DNA of 13,364 bases from the NCBI GenBank assembly GCA_014859985.1, contig JACZKN010000575.1, forward strand, positions 1 to 13,364, in the 5' to 3' direction. The translations under genes were made by a program, and so were the position numbers. Positions 8,521 through 13,364 of the stretch are shown in pieces (position 1 is the first letter of the stretch; the number at the start of each line of letters is the position of its first letter). The notes beneath the pieces were generated by a model, which did not search any database, was not told where the DNA came from, and saw only the letters and a list, made by a program, of their open reading frames with translations. Source of the DNA: Candidatus Krumholzibacteriia bacterium (GTDB taxonomy: Bacteria; Krumholzibacteriota; Krumholzibacteriia; LZORAL124-64-63).

Positions 8521-8763
8521 ATGGCGGGCCCCCCTCTGCTGTGCCCCCGCTGCGGCGAACCCATGCGGATCATCGCGTTCGTGCTCGACCCGCCGGTGAT
8601 CGGGCGCATCTTGCGGCACATCGGCGAGCCGACGCAGGCGCCCGCGGTGCTGCCGGCGCGGTCGCCGCCGCAGGGGGCGCTGGGGTTCGACCAGACCGCG
8701 CCGGGGGATCCTTGGCCGGAGATGGACCAGACGGTGGGGGCGGAGGACGCGGGCTGGGAGTGC
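8521..8763 (+). pseudogene. C-terminal remnant of IS91-like (Y2) transposase
   Basis: The remnant reads PPLLCPRCGEPMRIIAFVLD then PPVIGRILRHIGEP, followed by a Pro/Ala linker and an acidic FDQT...WPEMDQT tail. CPRCG-x-MRIIAF-x-DP...RIL-x-H-x-GEP is the highly typical C terminus of IS91/IS801-family Y2 transposases, a Cys-pair zinc-ribbon-like element. Nothing of the catalytic domain is present upstream, where the DNA is instead the leader of the minus-strand lipoprotein gene. The codon that is a stop (TGA, 13206-13208) in copy 3 is TGC here (8761-8763), so this frame now runs on into the element's non-coding tail, to a stop at 8947-8949. Confidence 0.65.
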
Positions 8764-8965
8764 CCCCATCGCACAAGGCCAAGGTCAGGAGGTCGGCAGC
8801 GGCCGTCGCCGCGGTGTGCGCGGTCGGGGCGGCGGGCGGACGATTCGGCGGCGGGAACGGTGGTCCGGCGGCCAGGCGCCTTGCCGGCCGGGGGTCTGGG
8901 GGAGTACCATCAGGGGGATATCAGGTGGGCTGGGCCGGGGTGGTGGTAGGAAGAGGCGGTTGTTC
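8530..8965 (+). mobile_element. IS91/IS801-like element 3'-end fragment, copy 2
   Basis: A truncated element made of the transposase C-terminal coding end (to 8763), a GC-rich tail of about 140 bp, and the presumed origin end up to GTTC (8962-8965). The tail (for example gccgcggtgtgcgcggtcgg and ttgccggccggggg) is shared with 13210-13364, and the terminal block 8907-8965 is shared with 1-60. An imperfect hairpin, taccatca (8905-8912) with tggtggta (8941-8948), lies just inside the end. Known family members insert 3' of GAAC/CAAG; on the minus strand this copy follows GAAC exactly. The N-terminal catalytic HUH/Y2 part is absent, so it cannot move on its own. Confidence 0.65.
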
Positions 8966-9154
8966 TTCGCATATTCGCACGATGTAGCCGAGCAGCGGCC
9001 CCTCCTTGCCGTCGGCGTCGACGCGCAAGCGTTCACGCACCGCCAGGCGCATCACCACGGGCGGCGCCGCGGGGCAACGGACCGGTGGCGGTTCGCCGGC
9101 CTCGGCGGCCGCCATCAGGATCAGCACGAGGCATCGCGTGGTCATCGGTTGCAT
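8921..9154 (-). CDS. Small exported-type protein, C terminus replaced by IS end
   Basis: 77 aa as it stands, from ATG 9154 (or ATG 9145) to a stop at 8921 that belongs to the IS end. The N terminus MQPMTTRCLVLILMAAAEAG looks like a short signal peptide. It is followed by GEPPPVRCPAAPPVVMRLAV and LRVDADGKEGPLLGYIVRIC. The native sequence apparently stops at GAAC (complement of 8962-8965), and the last dozen residues (QPPLPTTTPAQPT) are encoded by the mobile element. It lies 46 bp downstream of the response regulator, so it was probably the third gene of the kinase/regulator operon. I do not recognise the family. Probably no longer native at its C terminus, possibly non-functional. Confidence 0.5.
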   Translation of the reverse strand: MQPMTTRCLVLILMAAAEAGEPPPVRCPAAPPVVMRLAVRERLRVDADGKEGPLLGYIVRICEEQPPLPTTTPAQPT

Positions 9155-9200
9155 GGCGGTGCTTCTCGCTGCGCGCCGCGCATCCGGCCTTGCGACTTGG

Positions 9201-9953
9201 CTACAACCGCTCCCGCGCCCCCCGATACCGCCGGCTCCACGTGAGCGTCGTGCCACACCGCAGCACGACGTGGTAGTCGCCATGGAACCACGGCTGCAGC
9301 TCCTTGATCGCATCGAGACGCACGATCTCCGAGCGGTTGATCCGCGCGAAGTGGCGTGCGTCGAGGCGGCCGGCGAGCTCGGTCAAGGTGCCACGCTTGA
9401 GGAATCGCCCTTCCGTGGTATGGAACTCCAGGTAGTTCCGCCGTGTGCGCACGAAGTCGATCCGGCTGACGTTGAGCAGCACCTCGTGGTTGGGCCGCAG
9501 CTGTACCAGGATGCGGGCGACCCCGCCGCGCGCGGCTTCGACGGCCGCCAGGGCCGCGGCGAGGCGATCTGCGTGGTCGTGGCCGGAGCGGAGGGCGAGT
9601 TGTTGCCGCGCCCGCGCCAGCACCTGGGTCAGGCGTTGCGCGGTGTACGGTTTGAGCAGGTAGTCGAGCGCCTGCACCTCGAAGGCCCGCACGGCGTGCT
9701 CGTCGTAGGCGGTCACGAAGATCACGAGGGGCATGCGCTCGACGCCCACGGCGTCGATCACCGCGAAACCGTCGCGGCACGGCATCTGGATATCCAGCAG
9801 CACAACGTCGGGGGCATGCCGCTCGATCTGTGCGATCACCGAGTCGCCGTCGTCCGCCTCGCCGACGATCTCGATGTCCGCCTCCAGCGCCAGCAACGTG
9901 CGGAGCTTCCGGCGGGCGGGGCGTTCGTCGTCGGCGATCAGGACGCGCATCAT
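9201..9953 (-). CDS. LytTR-family response regulator (LytR/AlgR type)
   Basis: 250 aa, DNA-binding response regulator acting in the cytoplasm. The receiver domain spans residues 3-120, with acidic pocket D8/D9, phospho-acceptor D54 in VVLLDIQMP, T81 in FVTAYDEHAV and K101 in YLLKPY. A linker leads to a LytTR DNA-binding domain (about 143-250): ILVQLRPNHEVLLNVSRIDF, VRTRRNYLEFHTTEGRFLKR, HFARINRSEIVRLDAIKELQ. Length is normal for the family. The start MMRVLIADD at 9953 was chosen because its ATG overlaps the kinase stop (ATGA, 9950-9953), a sign of translational coupling; ATG 9950 is equally possible. LytTR proteins bind direct repeats in target promoters; the target here is unknown. Partner: the histidine kinase immediately upstream. 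Confidence 0.93.
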   Translation of the reverse strand: MMRVLIADDERPARRKLRTLLALEADIEIVGEADDGDSVIAQIERHAPDVVLLDIQMPCRDGFAVIDAVGVERMPLVIFVTAYDEHAVRAFEVQALDYLLKPYTAQRLTQVLARARQQLALRSGHDHADRLAAALAAVEAARGGVARILVQLRPNHEVLLNVSRIDFVRTRRNYLEFHTTEGRFLKRGTLTELAGRLDARHFARINRSEIVRLDAIKELQPWFHGDYHVVLRCGTTLTWSRRYRGARERL

Positions 9954-11074
9954 GGCGCGCCCTCCGCGAGCGGCAGGCGGATCGTCACCCGGCAGCCGCC
10001 GAGCGCGCCGCGGTCGATCGCGAGCGTGTGCGCGTCGCCGTACAGCAGGCGGAGCCGTTCGGCCGTCGCGCCCAGACCGACGCCGCCGCGCAGCGGCGCG
10101 GTCGCCTGCGCGAGTCCCGGCCCATCGTCCTCGATCACGATCGACAGGGTGGACGGGCGCTCGTCTCTGCCGACCACCACCTGCACGCGGCCGGTGCCCC
10201 GCACCTCGACGCCGCCGTGGCCGATCGCGTTCTCCACCAGCGGTTGCAGCAGGAAGGGGGGCACGAGCGCCCGGTCGAGGCCGGGCTGGACCGTGACCGT
10301 GACCTGCAGGCGTTCCTCGAAACGCGCCCGCATGATCGCGAGGTAGTCGTCGAGGGTGACGAGCTCCTCGGCGAGCGGTACGCAGTCGGAGCGCGCGGTG
10401 CGGAGCGAGGCGCGCAGCAGGTCGGCCAGCCGGGAGATCATCGTGTCGGCCTGCGCGACATCGCGGTACATCGTGGCCGAAACCGTGTTGAGCGCGTTGA
10501 ACAGGAAATGCGGTTGCAGCTGCAGCTGCAGGTTGCGCAGGTTCGCATCGGCCAGGCTGCGCTGCAGGCGCAGGGTGTGCAGCTCGCGGGCCCGCGCGGC
10601 GGCGACGTGCCGCCAGGCATGCAGCGCGGCGGCCATGATCATGAAGACGATAGCGTCGGCCGGCAGTTCCATCAGGAAGCGCAGCGGCATGCGGCCGTAG
10701 TCGTAGTCGCCGAGGCCGGCTGCCGGGTACAACACGGCGCGCGCCGCCCAGCGCCACGAGGTCTGCACGGTCGAGTAGCACGCGATGCCGATCAGGTAGG
10801 CCGGCAGCCGCCGCAGCAGGTAGCCTCGGTCCAGCCGCCATCGCCGCACCAGCAGGCGCACCGCGAAGAAGCCGAGCCCGCTGCCGAGGGCCGAGGTCAT
10901 CTCGTTGATCAGCGGCGGGAGCGGCGACCCTTTGCCGCCGGCCGCGAGGACCGCCAGGTGGTGGTACGTGAACAGGAGCAGACCGCCGCACGTCCAGGCG
11001 AGCAGCCAGACGCGCCACGGCACGGCCAGGTCAGGCTGCGGTTCTCGGGTGCCGGATCGGTTCAGGGTATGCAT
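9950..11074 (-). CDS. LytS/YehU-type membrane sensor histidine kinase
   Basis: 374 aa. About four hydrophobic segments (residues 22-46, 59-77, 90-105, 139-155) form a membrane sensor without a recognisable extracellular or PAS/GAF domain. A short coiled-coil-like linker (155-182, ARARELHTLRLQRSLADA) leads to the His_kinase (PF06580-type) signature LQPHFLFNALN with phospho-acceptor H189. The ATPase domain follows: N-box PLVENAIGHG (278-287), G1 DDGPGL (316-321) and G2 GVGLG (331-335). It should autophosphorylate H189 and pass phosphate to D54 of the overlapping LytTR regulator. The start at ATG 11074 has only a G-run immediately before it, too close to be a proper Shine-Dalgarno. A TATACT hexamer lies 7 nt upstream, suggesting a leaderless transcript. 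Divergent from the glycosyltransferase at 11298. Confidence 0.92.
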   Translation of the reverse strand: MHTLNRSGTREPQPDLAVPWRVWLLAWTCGGLLLFTYHHLAVLAAGGKGSPLPPLINEMTSALGSGLGFFAVRLLVRRWRLDRGYLLRRLPAYLIGIACYSTVQTSWRWAARAVLYPAAGLGDYDYGRMPLRFLMELPADAIVFMIMAAALHAWRHVAAARARELHTLRLQRSLADANLRNLQLQLQPHFLFNALNTVSATMYRDVAQADTMISRLADLLRASLRTARSDCVPLAEELVTLDDYLAIMRARFEERLQVTVTVQPGLDRALVPPFLLQPLVENAIGHGGVEVRGTGRVQVVVGRDERPSTLSIVIEDDGPGLAQATAPLRGGVGLGATAERLRLLYGDAHTLAIDRGALGGCRVTIRLPLAEGAP

Positions 11075-11081
11075 GCCCCCA

Positions 11082-11087
11082 AGTATA
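11082..11087 (-). promoter_or_regulatory. Candidate -10 element for the kinase/regulator operon
   Basis: On the minus strand TATACT (11087 to 11082) matches the sigma-70 -10 hexamer at five of six positions and is separated from ATG 11074 by seven bases, TGGGGGC. Initiation would then fall at or next to the start codon, giving a leaderless mRNA, in line with the lack of a usable ribosome-binding site. No TTGACA-like box is seen at the right distance. Confidence 0.4.
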
Positions 11088-11093
11088 CGTGGT

Positions 11094-11117
11094 TTCGGCG
11101 CCGGCAGCGCCGCCGAA
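11094..11117. promoter_or_regulatory. Inverted repeat in the divergent intergenic region
   Basis: TTCGGCG (11094-11100) and CGCCGAA (11111-11117) form a perfect 7-bp inverted repeat around a 10-nt centre. It sits just upstream of the candidate -10 of the kinase operon, where a -35 box would be, so it could be an operator. A simple DNA stem-loop is the alternative. No T-run follows. Confidence 0.3.
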
Positions 11118-11237
11118 CATCACGCCGGCGGGCCGTTTCGTCCCGCCATGGTCCCGCTCGTCCCCGGGGGCGTGTCCCGTCGCGGCCGCGGGGCGATCAT
11201 GAGCCCACGCGGCAGCCGGCCGCCACGCGCTACTCGG

Positions 11238-11256
11238 CTGTCCGGACGATCCGGAC
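11238..11256. promoter_or_regulatory. Tandem TCCGGACG repeat upstream of the glycosyltransferase
   Basis: tccggacg occurs twice, at 11239-11246 and 11248-11255, with a 9-bp period. Each copy contains the palindrome TCCGGA, and the first extends to GTCCGGAC. It lies about 40 bp upstream of the glycosyltransferase start. Possible protein-binding site, but such words arise easily in GC-rich DNA. Confidence 0.2.
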
Positions 11257-11297
11257 GGGCCACCGGTCGGCGCCGCGATGCTCCCGGAGGATGGACC

Positions 11298-12884
11298 ATG
11301 CCCTCACCCTGCCATACCACGAATCCCGGTACCACCCAGCCGTTCGGGGCCGCCCTTGCCGGGCCGGCCGCGGCTCCGGCCGTGTGGGCGATGGCCGCGG
11401 CCGCGCTGCTGATCTTCCTGTTGCCGGGAATGCTCGGGGCCTACGGCATGTTCATCGACGAATACTACTACGCCTCGTGCGCCGCGCGTCCCGACTGGGG
11501 CTACGTGGACCATCCGCCGGGCGCGCCGCTGGCCCTGAACGTGAGCCTCGCGTTGCTGGGCGAAGGGCTGCTGGCGTTGCGATTGCCGGCGGCGTTGCTG
11601 GGCGCGTCCCTGGTCCTGGGCGTGGGGCTGCTCTCGCGCCGCCTCGGCGCGGACCATTGGGGGCAGGCGGTCGCCTGCCTGGCCATCGTCGCGGCGCCCA
11701 TCTATCAGATCATTTTCGGCGTCTTCGCGATGAACGCGTTCGAGGTCGTGCTGTGGTTCGCGGTCGGCTGGACGGTGATCGAGGTCGAGCGCCGCCGCGC
11801 GCCGCGTTTGTGGCTGCTCGTCGGGCTGCTCGTCGGCACGGCGTTGATGTTCAAGCACACGTCCGTGCTCCTGGTCGCCGCGCTGGCGATCGGCCTCGTG
11901 GTCACGCCGGGGCGCCGGCACCTGCGCGGTCGCTACCTCTGGCTCGGCGCGCTGCTGTCCTTGGTGCTGCTCGGGCCGAACCTCATCTGGCAGGCTTCGC
12001 ACGGCTGGCCGTCCCTCGAGTTCTACCGCAACGCCGACCTCAGCAAGAACATCGAGACGCCCGTGCACATCGGGTTCCTGCTGCAGGTCCTGGTCACCGG
12101 GCCGGGCGCGCTGCCGCTCTGGGTGCTCGGTCTCGTGTTCTTCCTGCGCCGCCGCGGCGACCTCGATCTGCGCCACCTCGCCTGGCTGTCGATCGTGTTG
12201 CTCGTGCTCATGCTCGCCAGCCAGAAGAGCAGGCCCGATCGCATCGCCGGCATGTACCCGGTCCTGTTCGCGGCCGGGGGCGCGTTGCTGACCCGGCTGA
12301 CCTCATCCCGCGCGCGCCGGCTGCGCCCGGCGATCGTAGCCTGGCTGGTCGTGTCGGCCCTGCCGCTGGTTCCGCTCGGCCTGCCGATCCTGCCGCCCGC
12401 GTTGCTCGCGAGGTACGCGGCAAGCACGGGCTTCGTCCCGCAGATCGAGGCCGGTCCAGGCAAGGCGGCGAGCCTGCCGCAGTGGTTCGCCGACCGTCTC
12501 GGCTGGGAGCGCCTGGTCGACGTCGTCGAGGGCGCGCGCGACCGGCTGCCGCCGACCGAGCGCGGCGAGGTCGTCTACTTCGTGCCCAGCTACGGGCACG
12601 CCGGCGCGCTGGAGTGGCACGGCAAGGAGCGCGGCCTCGTACCGGTCTATTGCACGCAGAACACCTGGTACCTGTGGGGTCCGCCGCCCCGACCGGTCAC
12701 GGTGGCGATCGTGGTCGGCAATACCGCCGGGAGCCTGGCGACCATGTTCGAGCACGTGGAGCAGGCCGGGTACTACGAGCACGACCACATCATGCCCTGG
12801 CGCAACCGGACGGCGGTCTGGATCGTGCGCGGGCCGCGCGAGCCGATCGCCCGGATGTGGCCGCAGTGGAAGCACTACGAGTGA
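11298..12884 (+). CDS. GT-C membrane glycosyltransferase, family 39 / ArnT-like
   Basis: 528 aa integral membrane protein with about ten hydrophobic segments between residues 28 and 400 and a soluble C-terminal domain of about 130 residues. The first loop after TM1 has MFIDEYYYAS (D54, E55) and GYVDHPPGAP (D71-H72-P73-P74), the acidic and DHPP signatures of the PMT/GT39 glycosyltransferase group (GT-C fold). These enzymes transfer a sugar from a polyprenyl-phosphate carrier to a lipid or protein at the outer face of the inner membrane. Acceptor and sugar cannot be read from sequence. ATG 11298 was chosen because GGAGG (11286-11290) lies 7 nt upstream and the membrane domain begins soon after; in-frame extension to 10905 would overlap the kinase. 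Base use matches the neighbours. Divergently transcribed from the kinase operon. Confidence 0.85.
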   Translation: MPSPCHTTNPGTTQPFGAALAGPAAAPAVWAMAAAALLIFLLPGMLGAYGMFIDEYYYASCAARPDWGYVDHPPGAPLALNVSLALLGEGLLALRLPAALLGASLVLGVGLLSRRLGADHWGQAVACLAIVAAPIYQIIFGVFAMNAFEVVLWFAVGWTVIEVERRRAPRLWLLVGLLVGTALMFKHTSVLLVAALAIGLVVTPGRRHLRGRYLWLGALLSLVLLGPNLIWQASHGWPSLEFYRNADLSKNIETPVHIGFLLQVLVTGPGALPLWVLGLVFFLRRRGDLDLRHLAWLSIVLLVLMLASQKSRPDRIAGMYPVLFAAGGALLTRLTSSRARRLRPAIVAWLVVSALPLVPLGLPILPPALLARYAASTGFVPQIEAGPGKAASLPQWFADRLGWERLVDVVEGARDRLPPTERGEVVYFVPSYGHAGALEWHGKERGLVPVYCTQNTWYLWGPPPRPVTVAIVVGNTAGSLATMFEHVEQAGYYEHDHIMPWRNRTAVWIVRGPREPIARMWPQWKHYE

Positions 12885-12886
12885 GG

Positions 12887-12910
12887 TTCGCGTCACGCGC
12901 CGACGCGCAA
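12887..12910 (+). terminator. Hairpin just after the glycosyltransferase stop
   Basis: CGCGTC (12889-12894) pairs with GACGCG (12902-12907) around a 7-nt loop, and outer tt/aa pairs extend it past a one-base bulge. It begins 2-4 nt after TGA (12882-12884). No T-run follows, so it may be a transcript-end stabiliser or a weak terminator. Confidence 0.35.
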
Positions 12911-13022
12911 CCCCGTCCCCACCGTCTACGCTCGCGATACGCCGGATCACGCCGGCGGCCGGGCGGTGGACGCGTCGGTGACGGTACCGGCGATCGCCCC
13001 CGATCCGCCTGCCGACGAGCCG

Positions 13023-13208
13023 CGCAGCGCCCTGTCGCGGGCCGCGCTCCGGTGCTGGGCGCTGCTGCTGGTGCGGATGTGGAATCGCTTCGCGATCCCG
13101 CCTTCGGCGATGACGGGTGCCTGCCGCTGCTGTGCCGGCGCTGCAGGGGACCCGTGCGGATCATCGCGCTCGTGCTCGACCCGCCGGTCGGCCCCAGGCG
13201 GGGAGTGA
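13023..13208 (+). pseudogene. Frameshifted, internally deleted C-terminal remnant of IS91-like transposase
   Basis: Transposase-like text is split over two frames. ALRCWALLLVRMWNRF is in the frame of 13029; LPLLCRRCRGPVRIIALVLD then PPV is in the frame of 13121. The change between about 13090 and 13120 corresponds to one lost base or two gained. After PPV the internal deletion removes the RILRHIGEP helix and the Pro/acidic tail, and also changes the phase. The ancestral stop TGA (13206-13208), mutated in copy 2, is kept here. Not functional. Confidence 0.5.
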
Positions 13209-13364
13209 CCCCACCGCACCAGGCAACGGACCGGAGGTCGGCCGCCGCCGACGCCGCGGTGTGCCCGGTCGGGGCGGCGGGGGGACGAATAGGCGGCGGT
13301 GGCGGCGGGAACGGCAGTCCGACGGACAGGCGGCTTGCCGGCCGGGGGCCTGGGGGAGTACGAT
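13023..13364 (+). mobile_element. IS91/IS801-like element 3'-end fragment, copy 3 (runs off the window)
   Basis: From 13126 to 13189 the DNA matches the transposase zinc-ribbon coding part of copy 2 (8533-8597), including cggatcatcgcg and gtgctcgacccgccggt. It then jumps to the part corresponding to 8757 and onward, an internal deletion of about 146 bp. From 13203 to 13364 it follows the copy 2 tail to gggggagtac, stopping where copy 1's sequence begins. Upstream, in another frame, LRCWALLLVRMWNRF (about 13047-13090) resembles the WAxLLxRxxE segment that precedes the zinc-ribbon in this transposase family. Copy 3 therefore keeps slightly more of the 5' side than copy 2. Confidence 0.6.

Noticed and set aside
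8458..8949. A 163-residue protein as an intact novel gene
   Set aside because: Its middle is a transposase C terminus, its N terminus is the leader of the opposite gene, and its C-terminal part is read-through of a lost stop.
9006..10346. 446-residue plus-strand frame
   Set aside because: Lies antisense to the kinase and regulator genes, whose catalytic motifs are clear.
9954..11018. N-terminal extension of the LytTR regulator to 605 residues
   Set aside because: The extension overlaps the histidine kinase in another frame; the receiver domain begins naturally at MMRVLIADD (9953).
10905..11297. N-terminal extension of the glycosyltransferase
   Set aside because: It would overlap the divergent kinase gene; ATG 11298 has a good GGAGG. 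ATG 11291 is in a different frame.
1..13364. Window as a closed circle (ends being one repeat copy cut in two)
   Set aside because: The overlapping positions disagree (ccac at 1-4 versus cgat at 13361-13364), so the ends are better read as two different copies.
1..13364. tRNA, rRNA, CRISPR array, integron attC sites
   Set aside because: Looked for and not seen; repeats present are the IS ends and short motifs only.

Overview
The window is about 13.4 kb of GC-rich DNA. Two tandem secreted proteins end in FlgD-like Ig / 'NPFNP' C-terminal modules. Such tails are common in the Fibrobacteres-Chlorobi-Bacteroidetes superphylum and neighbouring candidate phyla (Eisenbacteria, Krumholzibacteriota, Latescibacteria). 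The rest of the content fits an uncultured bacterium of that kind, but no marker gene fixes the lineage.

Layout. (1) 1-60 is the terminal fragment of an IS91/IS801-type (Y2, rolling-circle) element. It is followed to 573 by a 5'-truncated, apparently frameshifted gene of unknown function. (2) 765-3443 and 3475-6306, both +, are an apparent two-gene operon. The first protein has about 14 'GG-F...WDG..W..LG' propeller-like repeats. The second has sialidase-like BNR repeats and FG-GAP/VCBS-like Asp-rich loops. Both have a signal peptide and the same kind of C-terminal module. (3) 6427-8430, -, convergent to that operon, is a lipoprotein-like gene broken by three apparent single-base deletions. 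(4) 8530-8965 is a second copy of the IS91-type end: the zinc-finger-like C terminus of the transposase plus the presumed origin end. (5) 8921-11074, -, is a sensory operon: LytS/YehU-type histidine kinase, LytTR response regulator (ATGA overlap), and a small exported-type protein cut off by the IS end. (6) 11298-12884, +, is a divergent GT-C (family 39/ArnT-like) membrane glycosyltransferase. (7) About 13023-13364 is a third copy of the transposase 3' end, internally deleted and running off the window.

The most notable structure is the set of three same-orientation IS91-type ends. They divide the window into two cargo blocks: surface proteins, and signalling plus glycosyltransferase. The left window edge begins, and the right edge stops, at homologous positions of the repeat, so this is probably a contig broken at a multicopy repeat. 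Both complete right ends are followed by GTTC, the known IS91-family target on this strand, and both abut reading frames that look truncated. No tRNA, rRNA or CRISPR array was seen.
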